NCBI GenBank assembly: GCA_900767385.1
Contig: CAAFYY010000011.1
Span: 3,302-67,301 of the forward strand
Direction of reading: 5' to 3'
Length of the DNA: 64,000 nt
Source of the DNA: Bacteroidales bacterium
GTDB lineage: Bacteria; Bacteroidota; Bacteroidia; Bacteroidales; Paludibacteraceae
Below, one piece after another: positions 24,105-33,873 of the stretch (position 1 is the stretch's first letter; every line of letters starts with the position of its first letter). The translations under genes were made by a program, and so were the position numbers. The notes below the pieces were generated by a model. The model was not told where the DNA came from and ran no database searches. It saw only the letters and a list, made by a program, of their open reading frames with translations.

Positions 24105-26948
24105 ATGGACAAAAAATTCTCACGCAGGCATATCGGCATCACCGATAAAGACCTCCCAAAGATGTTGGAGACCGTTGGTGTGAAATCTGTTGATGAACTC
24201 ATCGACCAGACCATCCCTTCAAACATCCGACTCCAAGAAACTCTCCCTCTTGGCAAAGCCATGACCGAGGCTGAGTACTTCAACCACATTCACGAGTTGG
24301 CTCAAAAGAACATCATCGCCGACAACTACATCGGCATGGGCTTCTATGGTTGCGAAACTCCAGCCGTTATCCTCCGCAACATCTTCGAGAACCCAGTATG
24401 GTACACCTCATACACTCCATATCAGGCAGAGATCTCACAAGGCCGTCTTGAAGCTTTGTTGAACTACCAGACCATGATCTGCGACATCACAGGCCTGCCT
24501 CTCTCAAACTGCTCACTCCTCGACGAAGGCACAGCAGCTGCTGAGGCTGTTACCATGATGATGGCTCTCCGCAGCCGCGACATGGTGAAAGCTGGCGTCA
24601 ACACCCTCTTCGTTGACGAGAACATCTTCCGCACCACCCTCGACGTCATCCGCACCCGCGCTCACTTCCAGGGCATCAACGTCTTGGTTGGCAACTTCGA
24701 GACCTTCGACTTCTCAACACCAATCTTCGGCGCACTCGTTCAATATCCTGCCGGCGACGGTAGCGTCTGCTGCTACAAAGCATTCGCTGAGAAATGTCAC
24801 GAGCACGGCGCATTGGTAACTGCCGACGCCGACCTCCTCGCTCAGACCATCCTCACCCCTGCCGGCCAATGGGGCGCCGACATCGTGATGGGTTCAACCC
24901 AACGCATGGGTATGCCAATGTACTTCGGTGGTCCTTCTGCAGGCTACCTCGCTTGCCGCGACGAGTACAAACGTCAAATCCCAGGCCGTATCATCGGTAT
25001 CTCAAAAGACGCCAACGGCAAGAAAACCTACCGCTTGGCTCTCCAATCACGCGAGCAACACATCAAACGCGAGAAAGCCCTCTCTAACGTCTGCACCGCT
25101 CAGGCTCTCACAGCCGTTATGACTGGCTTCTACGCTGCCTACCACGGCAACGACGGCATCCAAGCCATCGCCCGCGACGTCAACAAGAAAGCAACATACA
25201 TCGAGAAAGTGCTCGTTGCTATGGGTTGCAAACAGTTGAACAAAGTCTACTTCGACACCCTCCACATCGAACTCCCTGCCGGCGTGAAAGCAGAGGCTCT
25301 CCGCGAGGCTTTGGAGAAAGAGCTCATCAACATCCGCTACTTCGCCGACGGCACCATCGGTATCTCTACCGACGAATGCACCAACTGCGAAGGCGTGAAG
25401 AAAATGCTCGCCGTATTCGGCAAAGTGCTCGGCGTGGCTGTTCCTGAAATCTGCTGCTGCTGCACCGAGAGCACCATCCCAGCTGCTGCCCTCCGTCAGG
25501 ACAAGGCTTTGAAACACGAAATCTTCGAGAAATATCACACCGAGACCGAAATGATGCGCTACATCAAATGGCTCGACCGCAAAGATATCTCTCTCACACA
25601 ATCCATGATCTCTCTCGGCTCTTGCACCATGAAACTCAACGCTGCCGTTGAGATGTTGCCATTGAGCTGGGCTGAGTTCCAGAACATCCACCCATACGCT
25701 CCAAAGAGCCAAGTGAAGGGCTACACCGAGATGATTGAGAATATCTCAAAACAACTCATGGTCATCTCTGGCTTCGACGCTTGCTGCCTCCAAGGCCTCT
25801 CTGGTGCTGCCGGTGAATACGCTGGCTTGCTCACCATCCGTCGCTACCAAGAGAACAACGGCAACGCACAACGCAATATCATCCTCATCCCTTCATCAGC
25901 TCACGGCACCAACCCTGCTTCAGCAATGCAAGCCGGCTTGACTCCTGTCATCACCCGCTGCGATGAGAACGGTAACGTCGACGTTGAAGACATCCGCGCT
26001 AAAGCACAAGAGTACAAAGACACCCTCTGCGGCTTGATGATCACCTATCCTTCAACCCACGGTATCTTCGAACCTGCTATCCGCGAAATCTGCGACATCA
26101 TCCACGCCAACGGCGGTCTCGTATTCATGGACGGTGCCAACATGAACGGCCAGATCGGCTTGACCTCTCCTGGCTTCATCGGTGCCGACGTATGCCACTT
26201 GAACCTCCACAAATCATTCGCATCACCTCACGCAGGTGGCGGTCCTGGCGTAGGCCCAATCTGCTGCAACAGCAAACTCGCTGCCTATATCCCAAGCCAC
26301 AGCGAAATCGACCCAGAGTCACCCTTCACCGCCATCTCATCTGCCCCTTACGGCAACGCAGGCTTGCTCCCAATCACCTACGGCTACATCTCAATGATGG
26401 GCGGCGAAGGCTTGGCTGAAGCAACCAAAGCGGCTATCCTCAGCGCCAACTACCTCACCAAGAAACTCGAAAAGAGCTACGGTATCGTCTACACCGGCGT
26501 TACTGGCCGCGTAGGTCACGAGATGATTCTCGACTGCCGCCACTTCAAAGCAGAATACGGTGTAACAGAGGCCGACATCGCAAAACGTATGATGGACTAC
26601 GGCTACCACGCACCAACCCTCTCATTCCCTGTTCACGGCACCTTGATGATTGAGCCAACAGAGAGTGAAAGCCTCGCCGAACTCGATCGCTTCGTAGAAA
26701 TGATGGCCAACATCCGCATGGAAATCGAAGAAATCAAGAGCGGTGCTGCCGACGCCAAAGACAACGTGCTCGTAAACGCTCCACACCCAGAGTATGTGGT
26801 TTGCACCGACAACTGGGAACACGCTTACGGACGTGAGAAAGCTGCTTATCCTCTGGAATGGGTTCGCGAGAACAAATTCTGGGTTAACGTGGCTCGCGTT
26901 GACGACGGTTGGGGCGACCGCAACCTCATCACCGTTACCCAAGACTAA
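24105..26948 (+). CDS. gcvP: Glycine dehydrogenase (decarboxylating), P-protein
   Basis: 947 residues, a single-chain P-protein with two homologous halves. RRHIGITDKDLPKML opens it. The second half has the PLP site HLNLHKSFASPHAGGGPG (Lys703) and AHGTNPASAMQAG. It decarboxylates glycine and passes the aminomethyl group to lipoylated GcvH in the glycine cleavage system. No gcvH, gcvT or lpd lies beside it. Codon use is restricted (AAC, GAC, ATC, GGC, AAA rather than AAG), as in highly expressed genes. Own promoter and terminator. Confidence 0.97.
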   Translation: MDKKFSRRHIGITDKDLPKMLETVGVKSVDELIDQTIPSNIRLQETLPLGKAMTEAEYFNHIHELAQKNIIADNYIGMGFYGCETPAVILRNIFENPVWYTSYTPYQAEISQGRLEALLNYQTMICDITGLPLSNCSLLDEGTAAAEAVTMMMALRSRDMVKAGVNTLFVDENIFRTTLDVIRTRAHFQGINVLVGNFETFDFSTPIFGALVQYPAGDGSVCCYKAFAEKCHEHGALVTADADLLAQTILTPAGQWGADIVMGSTQRMGMPMYFGGPSAGYLACRDEYKRQIPGRIIGISKDANGKKTYRLALQSREQHIKREKALSNVCTAQALTAVMTGFYAAYHGNDGIQAIARDVNKKATYIEKVLVAMGCKQLNKVYFDTLHIELPAGVKAEALREALEKELINIRYFADGTIGISTDECTNCEGVKKMLAVFGKVLGVAVPEICCCCTESTIPAAALRQDKALKHEIFEKYHTETEMMRYIKWLDRKDISLTQSMISLGSCTMKLNAAVEMLPLSWAEFQNIHPYAPKSQVKGYTEMIENISKQLMVISGFDACCLQGLSGAAGEYAGLLTIRRYQENNGNAQRNIILIPSSAHGTNPASAMQAGLTPVITRCDENGNVDVEDIRAKAQEYKDTLCGLMITYPSTHGIFEPAIREICDIIHANGGLVFMDGANMNGQIGLTSPGFIGADVCHLNLHKSFASPHAGGGPGVGPICCNSKLAAYIPSHSEIDPESPFTAISSAPYGNAGLLPITYGYISMMGGEGLAEATKAAILSANYLTKKLEKSYGIVYTGVTGRVGHEMILDCRHFKAEYGVTEADIAKRMMDYGYHAPTLSFPVHGTLMIEPTESESLAELDRFVEMMANIRMEIEEIKSGAADAKDNVLVNAPHPEYVVCTDNWEHAYGREKAAYPLEWVRENKFWVNVARVDDGWGDRNLITVTQD

Positions 26949-26969
26949 TCGTCGATAACGACATAAACC

Positions 26970-27002
26970 AACCCCCGTACATTTTCATAATGTATGGGGG
27001 TT
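26970..27002 (+). terminator. Intrinsic terminator of gcvP
   Basis: A 13-bp stem, AACCCCCGTACAT (26970-26982) with ATGTATGGGGGTT (26990-27002) and one G-T wobble, followed by TTTCTTTT. It starts 21 bases after the stop. Confidence 0.93.
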
Positions 27003-27315
27003 TTTCTTTTCCACAAAGAGAGAAACAGCCGCAACCCTTGGAAACACCCCATCTCAAGCCGTTTTTACACCAACCGACAACAACGAACACCCACCATCAG
27101 AAAGGCAATCACTAAACCTATGAAAATAAACCTATTCGCAAAACACAGAAAGCATACAGCGCTATATATCACCGCTTTACAGAACAAGGAAAACTAAACA
27201 GCTGAGTGACAACGAATGTAAAAATGTGGAAAACTTTCCCAAGAAACTCTACTTTTTTCAGTTGATATTTCTTACCTTTGCAACTCGCAACAATAGCAAC
27301 TTAATCCCTCTAAAT
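27003..27315. other. Intergenic region between gcvP and nrdD
   Basis: About 310 bases with no gene that can be supported; small open frames here have no conserved features. It contains the nrdD promoter at 27273-27280. A DnaA-box-like TGTGGAAAA (27223-27231) lies 40 bases upstream of that promoter. I see no NrdR-box pair that I would defend. Confidence 0.5.
27273..27280 (+). promoter_or_regulatory. Promoter of the nrdDG operon
   Basis: TACCTTTG, a full match to TAnnTTTG, 35 bases before the ATG at 27316. It excludes starts upstream of it, such as the in-frame one at 27226. Confidence 0.75.
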
Positions 27316-29526
27316 ATGATACAGACAGTAGTAAAACGCGACGGACGCATCGTCGGATTCAACGACCAGAAAATCGTTGCCGCCATCAGAAAGGCAATGA
27401 TGCACACCGAAGAAGGTGAAGACATGGCCCTGATCCAACAGATTGCCGACCACATCAGCGAACGCGGTAAAGCACAAATGACGGTGGAAGAGATCCAAGA
27501 CGCCGTCGAAATGGAACTCATGAAGAGTAAACGTAAGGACGTAGCCAAAGTATACATCTCTTACCGCAACGCTCGCTCAGTAGCCCGCAAGGCAAAGACA
27601 CGCGCCATGTTCTTGGAAATCATCAACGTGAAATCCAACGACATCACACGCGAAAATGCCAACATGAACGCCGACACCCCTGCCGGCATGATGATGAAAT
27701 TCTCAAGCGAGAGCACCAAACCTTTCGTTGACGACTATCTCCTGAGCGAACCAGTCAAAGAAGCCGTCAAAAACGGCTATCTCCATATCCACGACAAGGA
27801 CTACTATCCAACCAAGAGCTTGACCTGCGTTCAACACCCTCTCGACAATATCCTGACCAACGGCATGTCTGCCGGTCATGGCGAGAGCCGTCCTGCAAAA
27901 CGTATCGAGACAGCAAGCATGCTTGCCTGCATCAGCCTTGAGACCGCACAGAACGAGATGCACGGCGGACAAGCCATCCCAGCGTTCGACTACTATCTCG
28001 CTCCTTTCGTCCGCAAATCTTTCATCGAAGAAGTCAAACGGATGGAAGAGGTGATGGACGTTGACCTCGAACACCTCTACAACACCCCTATCGACGACTA
28101 TGTCATCAAACCACTCGACGACATGGACGGAGAGGTGCGCATCCTCCAACACTGCATCAACAAGACAGTAAGCCGTGTTCACCAAGCCATGGAGGCCTTC
28201 ATCCACAACATGAACACCATCCACTCACGTGGTGGCAACCAGGTTGTATTCTCAAGCATCAACTACGGCACTGACACATCAGCTGAGGGACGTTGTATCA
28301 TCCGCGAAATCTTGAAATGCACCTACGAAGGTGTCGGCAACGGCGAGACAGCCATCTTCCCAATCCAAATCTGGAAGAAAAAACGGGGCTTGAACTATCT
28401 GCCGGAAGACCGCAACTACGACCTCTACAGCCTCGCCTGCAAGGTGACCGCACGCCGCTTCTTCCCTAACTTCATCAACCTCGACGCCACCTACAACCAA
28501 AACGAACTGTGGCGCGAAGACGACCCAAAACGCTATATGTGGGAGACCGCTACCATGGGATGCCGCACACGCGTTTTCGAGAACCGCTTCGGACCTAAGA
28601 CCAGTATCGGACGCGGCAACCTCTCATTCTCTACCATCAACATCGTGGCACTCGCCATCGAATGCATGAACATCGAGGATAAGAACGAGCGCATCAACTC
28701 CTTCTTCGCACGTCTTGACGAACTGCTCGAGATTACCGCACGTCAGCTCGACGAACGATTCAACTTCCAACGCACCGCATTGGTCAAACAGTTCCCATAT
28801 GTGATGAAGTCGCTCTGGATCGACTCCGAGAAACTCGACCCACAAGGCACCATCGAACCAGTCATCAACCAAGGCACACTCGGCATCGGCTTCATCGGCT
28901 TGGCAGAGTGTCTCGTGGCACTCGTCGGCAAACACCACGGTGAGAGCAAAGAGGCTCAAGAGCTCGGTTTGAAGATCGTGACCTATATGCGCGACCGCGC
29001 CAACGAGTTCTCAACACGCTACCAACACAACTATAGTATCCTCGCCACACCAGCAGAGGGTCTCTCCGGCCGCTTCACACGCATCGACAAGAAGCGCTAC
29101 GGCGTCATCCCTGGCGTTACCGACCGCGAATACTACACCAACTCCAACCACGTGCCTGTATACTACCACTGCTCTGCACTCCACAAAGCACAAATCGAGG
29201 CTCCTTACCACGACCTCACACGCGGCGGCCATATCTTCTACGTGGAAATCGACGGCGACGCAACACACAACCCAGAGGCTATCATGAGCGTTGTCGATAT
29301 GATGGATAAATACAACATGGGTTACGGCAGCGTCAACCACACCCGCAACCGCTGCATGGACTGCGGCTACGAGAGCGCTCACGCCATCGACACCTGCCCA
29401 AAATGCAACAGCAGCAACATCGACCGTCTGCAACGCATCACCGGCTACCTCGTTGGTACTACCGACCGCTGGAACCGCGCCAAGCTTGCCGAATTGAACG
29501 ACCGCGTCATCCATAACAAGGAGTAA
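27316..29526 (+). CDS. nrdD: Anaerobic ribonucleoside-triphosphate reductase
   Basis: 736 residues from MIQTVVKRDGRIVGFNDQKI. An N-terminal ATP-cone (about 3-90) gives allosteric control. The class III barrel follows, with CxxC...CxxC zinc site CMDCGYESAHAIDTCPKC (about 678-695) and the glycyl radical site RITGYLVG (Gly710). It makes deoxynucleotides without oxygen, fitting an anaerobe. The start is set by the promoter at 27273. The activase gene nrdG follows after 3 bases. Confidence 0.97.
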   Translation: MIQTVVKRDGRIVGFNDQKIVAAIRKAMMHTEEGEDMALIQQIADHISERGKAQMTVEEIQDAVEMELMKSKRKDVAKVYISYRNARSVARKAKTRAMFLEIINVKSNDITRENANMNADTPAGMMMKFSSESTKPFVDDYLLSEPVKEAVKNGYLHIHDKDYYPTKSLTCVQHPLDNILTNGMSAGHGESRPAKRIETASMLACISLETAQNEMHGGQAIPAFDYYLAPFVRKSFIEEVKRMEEVMDVDLEHLYNTPIDDYVIKPLDDMDGEVRILQHCINKTVSRVHQAMEAFIHNMNTIHSRGGNQVVFSSINYGTDTSAEGRCIIREILKCTYEGVGNGETAIFPIQIWKKKRGLNYLPEDRNYDLYSLACKVTARRFFPNFINLDATYNQNELWREDDPKRYMWETATMGCRTRVFENRFGPKTSIGRGNLSFSTINIVALAIECMNIEDKNERINSFFARLDELLEITARQLDERFNFQRTALVKQFPYVMKSLWIDSEKLDPQGTIEPVINQGTLGIGFIGLAECLVALVGKHHGESKEAQELGLKIVTYMRDRANEFSTRYQHNYSILATPAEGLSGRFTRIDKKRYGVIPGVTDREYYTNSNHVPVYYHCSALHKAQIEAPYHDLTRGGHIFYVEIDGDATHNPEAIMSVVDMMDKYNMGYGSVNHTRNRCMDCGYESAHAIDTCPKCNSSNIDRLQRITGYLVGTTDRWNRAKLAELNDRVIHNKE

Positions 29527-29529
29527 GCA

Positions 29530-30009
29530 ATGACTCTACGCCTCATCGATATCATACACGACACCACCGTTGACGGCCCCGGATTCCGCACCTCTATCTA
29601 TGCAGCAGGATGCAAACACGCCTGCGAGGGATGCCACAACCCACAGTCGTGGGCCTTCGACGCCGGTCGCGACTATACGCTGGATGAGGTGATGAACGAG
29701 ATCACTGCCGACCCCTTTGCCCACGTCACCTTCTCCGGTGGCGACCCCTTCTACCAGCAGGAGGCCTTCGCCGAACTGGCCAAACGCATCCGCAAGGAGA
29801 CCAACAAGACGATATGGTGCTACACCGGATTTCATTTCGAGGAACTCACCGCTTCGCCACTGCTCCCGCTGATAGATGTGCTGGTGGATGGCCCTTTCAT
29901 ACTCAGCCTTCGCGACACCGACCTCCTGTTCAAAGGAAGCAGCAACCAGCGAATCGTGGATGTGAAAGCCTCTCTGAAGGCGGGCGAAGTCGTTGAGTGG
30001 CAACGATAA
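29530..30009 (+). CDS. nrdG: Anaerobic ribonucleotide reductase activating protein (radical SAM)
   Basis: 159 residues. The radical SAM cluster motif CKHACEGC (Cys28, Cys32, Cys35) binds a [4Fe-4S] cluster; VTFSGGDPFYQ and VLVDGPF are family signatures. It cleaves SAM to generate the glycyl radical on NrdD, encoded 3 bases upstream. Length and layout are typical of NrdG. Confidence 0.96.
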   Translation: MTLRLIDIIHDTTVDGPGFRTSIYAAGCKHACEGCHNPQSWAFDAGRDYTLDEVMNEITADPFAHVTFSGGDPFYQQEAFAELAKRIRKETNKTIWCYTGFHFEELTASPLLPLIDVLVDGPFILSLRDTDLLFKGSSNQRIVDVKASLKAGEVVEWQR

Positions 30010-30039
30010 GACCGTATCTCACACTTCTATACAACAAGA

Positions 30040-30069
30040 AAGGCTGCAGAAACAAAACCCTGCAGCCTT
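30040..30069 (+). terminator. Intrinsic terminator of nrdDG
   Basis: A perfect 10-bp stem, AAGGCTGCAG (30040-30049) with CTGCAGCCTT (30060-30069), then TTATTGTC. The rhomboid promoter follows within 20 bases. Confidence 0.88.
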
Positions 30070-30087
30070 TTATTGTCAAGAAAAGTG

Positions 30088-30095
30088 TACCTTTG
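30088..30095 (+). promoter_or_regulatory. Promoter of the rhomboid gene
   Basis: TACCTTTG, a full match to TAnnTTTG, 34 bases before the ATG at 30130. It makes the in-frame upstream start at 30073 unlikely. Confidence 0.7.
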
Positions 30096-30129
30096 TGGTC
30101 TCAAAATCGGAAAAGACAAGATATCAGAC

Positions 30130-31044
30130 ATGCAACAGCAAGTTGATTTCAAAGACATACTGAAGAATCAGCTCAAGCAAAAGCTGAAAAGCGACGGACT
30201 GCTGAAGATCATCTCAGCCAATATCGCCGTTTACCTTGTTGTGAATCTGGTGGTCGGCGTGCTGCGACTCTTCAACATCACGCCGGATGCGGTGAGACCC
30301 TTCGTCGCCATCCCAGCCAGTCTACCGGTCCTGATGCGCCACCCTTGGACCGTGGTCTCCTATATGTGGATGCATTCCGGATTCGTACACCTCATCACCA
30401 ATATGCTTTGCCTCTATTGGTTCGGCAAGATACTGTTGCAGACCTACAGCGTCAGGCGACTGCTGTGCCTCTATCTCTTCGGAGGTCTCGTCGGGGCAGT
30501 TTTCTATGTGGCAGCCTACAATATCTTCCCCTACTTTGCCGGCGACCTCCCGACATCGGTGCTGATGGGCGCCTCAGGAGCCATCGTGGCCATCATGGTG
30601 GCAGCCGCCATCGAACAGCAGAAACAAAGGGTACGACTCCTCTTTCTCGGCGATGTGCCACTCATCTATCTGGTGGCAGGCATCATACTCATCAGCATGC
30701 TGAGCATCTCCGGCAAGAACGCCGGAGGCGAGTTCTGCCATATCGGCGGCGCCGTAGCCGGTCTGCTCTACGCCCTCTCCTACAAATACGGATTCGACTT
30801 CCTCAAACCGTTTGCCCGAGAGCGGAAACCCAGAGAGAAACGGCAGAAAAAAGAGGAGGAGACACAGCAACAGACCAAGTATCACTATGCGAAAAGCACC
30901 CTCGACACCGAGGAGGCTGAAGAGGTCGACGCCGTTACGGAAGAGTACGACATCGACGAGATTCTGGCGAAACTGCGACGCTCCGGTCCCGCCAGTCTGA
31001 CCGATAAGGAAAAAGAGATTGTTTACTCCGCCAGAAGAAAGTGA
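30130..31044 (+). CDS. Rhomboid-family intramembrane serine protease
   Basis: 304 residues from MQQQVDFKDILKNQLKQ. A six-helix rhomboid core: WMHSGFVHLITNMLCLYWFG holds the HxxxN oxyanion pattern, MGASGAIVAIM the nucleophile Ser149 in GxSG, and CHIGGAVAGLLYAL the catalytic His204. A cytoplasmic tail (about 230-304) with acidic stretches ends in EILAKLRRSGPASLTDKEKE, a motif seen in Bacteroidota rhomboids. It cleaves membrane proteins within the bilayer; substrates are unknown. It overlaps the next start codon (TGATG). Confidence 0.93.
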   Translation: MQQQVDFKDILKNQLKQKLKSDGLLKIISANIAVYLVVNLVVGVLRLFNITPDAVRPFVAIPASLPVLMRHPWTVVSYMWMHSGFVHLITNMLCLYWFGKILLQTYSVRRLLCLYLFGGLVGAVFYVAAYNIFPYFAGDLPTSVLMGASGAIVAIMVAAAIEQQKQRVRLLFLGDVPLIYLVAGIILISMLSISGKNAGGEFCHIGGAVAGLLYALSYKYGFDFLKPFARERKPREKRQKKEEETQQQTKYHYAKSTLDTEEAEEVDAVTEEYDIDEILAKLRRSGPASLTDKEKEIVYSARRK

Positions 31045-32150
31045 TGAAAAAATTTGCCAAGAAGACAGTCTCGACCATCCACTACCTCACCCACAACACG
31101 CTGGTTCTCATCAACGCCCTGCTCTCGCTTTGCATGGTGCTGGGATGCCTCTCCACGGTCGTGCCCGCTGGTCACCTCTGTATTCTCCCCTATTTCGGAC
31201 TCTTCTTCCCATTCTGGCTGGGCGGCACGATGGCGTTCCTGTGCTACTGGGCACTGAGGCGCAAACGGGTGATTCTGCTCCCGCTGCTGACTATCCTGCT
31301 CTGCTTCGGCAACGTGCGCAACACTTTCTCACTCCCCCTCTTCAGCCGAGAGAAAGCCAACGACAGCAATGTCAGCATCATGACTATGAACACCTTCGGA
31401 CTCCGCTCAAGACAGCAGATGAACAAGGTGCGCGAGTTGGTCTTTGAGCAGGAAGCCGACATTGTCTGCCTCCAAGAGTTCGGCGGCGAAAGCGACAGCC
31501 GAAAACTCAACCGACTGATTGAAGACTACGAAGAGAAGTATCCCTACCACCACATCTGGTACAAGACACAAGGGAAGAATTTCTGGATGGGCAATGCGGT
31601 GTTCTCCAAATACCCTATCGTCAACAAAGCACCAATCGACTACGAATCGCGCTACAACATATCCATCTACAGCGATATCGCTATCGGCAACGACACGATA
31701 CGACTCATCAACAACCACCTCGAATCGTTCAAGTTCACCCCACGCGAGATAGCACAGTTCAAGGATGCCATCGGCAACCAAAGCGAGGAGCTGAAGAGTT
31801 CAACCATCATGCTGTGGAAAAAGATGAACGATGCCTATCGTCTGCGCGGTCCGCAAGCCGACAGCGTGGCTGCCGTGGTGACGTCGTCGCCTTATCCTGT
31901 GGTGCTCTGCGGCGACTTCAACGACGTGCCACAATCGTATGCCTATCATCGTCTGAAAGGGAAGAAACTGATGGATCTTGGCAACAAGGCAGGATGGGGC
32001 TACCGCCATACCTACTATCGCCACTATATGTTGGTCAACATCGACCACATACTCATCGACAAACATTTCCTGCCAACGAGCTATAAGGTGCTCCACACCG
32101 AACTTTCCGACCACTACCCTGTCGTCGGCTCGTTCAATCTGCGAAAGTAG
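31044..32150 (+). CDS. Membrane-anchored endonuclease/exonuclease/phosphatase-family protein
   Basis: 368 residues from the ATG at 31044. Three N-terminal membrane segments (about 12-100) are followed by an EEP domain: SIMTMNTFGLRS, IVCLQEFGG (metal-binding Glu), INNHLES, VVLCGDFNDVP (Asp/Asn) and LSDHYPVVGSF (catalytic His). The fold covers DNases, sphingomyelinases and inositol phosphatases, so the substrate is open. Its catalytic domain would face the periplasm or the cytoplasm depending on the helix count. Coupled to the rhomboid gene by overlap of stop and start. Confidence 0.88.
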   Translation: MKKFAKKTVSTIHYLTHNTLVLINALLSLCMVLGCLSTVVPAGHLCILPYFGLFFPFWLGGTMAFLCYWALRRKRVILLPLLTILLCFGNVRNTFSLPLFSREKANDSNVSIMTMNTFGLRSRQQMNKVRELVFEQEADIVCLQEFGGESDSRKLNRLIEDYEEKYPYHHIWYKTQGKNFWMGNAVFSKYPIVNKAPIDYESRYNISIYSDIAIGNDTIRLINNHLESFKFTPREIAQFKDAIGNQSEELKSSTIMLWKKMNDAYRLRGPQADSVAAVVTSSPYPVVLCGDFNDVPQSYAYHRLKGKKLMDLGNKAGWGYRHTYYRHYMLVNIDHILIDKHFLPTSYKVLHTELSDHYPVVGSFNLRK

Positions 32151-32254
32151 ATTCTGCGGCGATTATCCGCCATTTTTTCACCTGTTTATCTTGAGAGTTT
32201 CCGCCAGACTGGAACAAGCTGAGAAGAGCGTTGTCCAGCGGGTATAAAAGAAAA

Positions 32255-32278
32255 AAGCCGTCCCTATTGGAACGGCTT
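32255..32278 (-). terminator. Terminator downstream of tRNA-fMet
   Basis: A 10-bp stem with one wobble: on the minus strand AAGCCGTTCC, loop AATA, GGGACGGCTT, then TTTTCTTTT. It ends the tRNA transcript 6 bases past its 3' end. Confidence 0.88.
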
Positions 32279-32284
32279 TCTGTG

Positions 32285-32357
<73 letters not shown>

Positions 32358-32370
32358 ATGTTTCGTGGTG

Positions 32371-32378
32371 CAAAAGTA
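32371..32378 (-). promoter_or_regulatory. Promoter of tRNA-fMet
   Basis: TACTTTTG on the minus strand, matching TAnnTTTG, 13 bases before the tRNA 5' end. CTTTTG lies 15 bases further upstream, a short spacer for a -33 element. Confidence 0.6.
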
Positions 32379-32479
32379 GTAAATTTTTCCATACAAAAGC
32401 CATTGTGGAAGAAAAATTTTATCCGTCGTGGTAAACAGCTTTGTCTCAAAGGTTTGCAAACAGACTATCAGGAAGAAAA

Positions 32480-32517
32480 AAGTGCCACTCCACTGAAAAG
32501 TCAGAGGAGGGGCACTT
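32480..32517 (-). terminator. Terminator of the aminotransferase/CoA-transferase operon
   Basis: A 12-bp stem with one mismatch (32480-32491 with 32506-32517) and an inner 3-bp ACT/AGT stem. On the minus strand TTTTCTTCC follows. It lies 40 bases after the CoA-transferase stop. Confidence 0.85.
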
Positions 32518-32557
32518 CTATTTCGCCATTTTTCCGCCAAAAGACGGGGAAAAATGC

Positions 32558-33859
32558 TTATTTCAAACGGAGGAAACCGATACCGAAACGCTCTACAGCG
32601 GCACGTTCCAAATCCTCACGTACGCTTGGGTCGGCGATACGTATGAGTTCGCGGGCACGTTCTGCCAATGGTTTGCCTTTCAAGAAGGCGATACCGTGTT
32701 CGGTAACGATGTATTGTGCTTGGAAGCGGGTGGTGACAACACCGGCGCCTGGGGCCAAGCGGGAGACGATCTTACTCTGTCCCTTGTTGGTGAGAGATGG
32801 GAGGGCGATGAAACACTTACCGCCTTCACTCAAGCTGGCGCCGTACATGAAGTCGTGCTGACCGCCAACACCGGAGATGATGGTCTCACCGATAGAGTCG
32901 GCACAAATCTGACCAGTGAGGTCTACCTCAATAGCAGAGTTGATGGCCATGGCCTTAGGGTTCTGACGGATGATGAATGGGTCGTTGGTCCAAGCCACGT
33001 CGCGGATAACGAAGTTTGGATTGCCGTCCATATAGTCGTAGAGGTTGCGCGAACCGAGCACAAGGCTACCTACACTCTTGCCAGGAAGGATTTTCTTCAT
33101 GGAGTTGTCGATGATGCCTTTCTCAATCAATGGCAATACGCCGTCGGTGATGGCTTCAGTGTGCAAGCCGAGGTGTTGGTGGTCTTTCAACGCGTTGATG
33201 ACAGCGTTAGGGATACCACCTACGCCGATTTGGAGGGTAGCTCCGTCAGGAATCTCGTTGGCGATATAGTTGCCGATGCGAGTCTCCAACTCAGATGGGG
33301 TTGGGGTTGGCACCTCTACCAATGGTTGGTCGACGCGGCACATGGCAGCAATCTTGGAGACGTGGATTACAGGGTCGCCGAAGGTGCGTGGCATATATTT
33401 GTTGACCTGAGCAATCACGGTCTTTGAGCACTCTGCAGCAGCAAAAGCGATGTCGGCAGAGATACCGAATGAGCAGTAACCGTTCTCATCTGGTTCGCTG
33501 ACATTGAGGAAGGTGACGTCAACAGGTACGGTGCCGCTACGGAACAGACCTGGAACCTCACCCAAGAAGCAAGGGATGGTGTCGGCAACACCTTCTTTCA
33601 TGGCTCTGCGCAAGCAGTTAGGAACGAAGATGTTGAGCGCACGGAAAGAGTCAACCAACTCACGTTTTGCATAAGGAGCGTCCTCTTTGCTGATGCCGAA
33701 GCCAGAGATGATTTTGACGTCTCTGAGTTCTGGGGCACGCGCTGTGAGGGCATTGAGCAAACCCTCAGGGATGGAGGTACTACCTTGAACAACGATAGTG
33801 TCGCCTGATTTGACGAGTTTCACCGCCTCTTCAGGCGTTACAAAATGATAATCGGCCAT
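32558..33859 (-). CDS. Acetyl-CoA hydrolase/CoA-transferase family protein (4-hydroxybutyrate/butyrate type)
   Basis: 433 residues. Family I CoA-transferase with two alpha/beta domains: PEGLLNAL, PNCLRRAMKEG and GEVPGLF in the first; GVGGIPNAV, HTEAITDGV (catalytic Glu235), SGVGGQHDFMYGASLSEGGK and TEHGIAFLKG in the second. This set is shared by 4-hydroxybutyrate CoA-transferases and acetate CoA-transferases of anaerobes. It moves CoA between acetyl-CoA and another short-chain acid; the exact acceptor is uncertain. Second gene after the aminotransferase (14 bases). Confidence 0.88.
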   Translation of the reverse strand: MADYHFVTPEEAVKLVKSGDTIVVQGSTSIPEGLLNALTARAPELRDVKIISGFGISKEDAPYAKRELVDSFRALNIFVPNCLRRAMKEGVADTIPCFLGEVPGLFRSGTVPVDVTFLNVSEPDENGYCSFGISADIAFAAAECSKTVIAQVNKYMPRTFGDPVIHVSKIAAMCRVDQPLVEVPTPTPSELETRIGNYIANEIPDGATLQIGVGGIPNAVINALKDHQHLGLHTEAITDGVLPLIEKGIIDNSMKKILPGKSVGSLVLGSRNLYDYMDGNPNFVIRDVAWTNDPFIIRQNPKAMAINSAIEVDLTGQICADSIGETIISGVGGQHDFMYGASLSEGGKCFIALPSLTNKGQSKIVSRLAPGAGVVTTRFQAQYIVTEHGIAFLKGKPLAERARELIRIADPSVREDLERAAVERFGIGFLRLK

Positions 33860-33873
33860 AATTCTTTTCTCTA

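Noticed and set aside
27226..27315. Upstream start for nrdD
   Set aside because: The -7 promoter element lies inside this segment, so it cannot be part of the mRNA; the product then starts with the ATP-cone at 27316.
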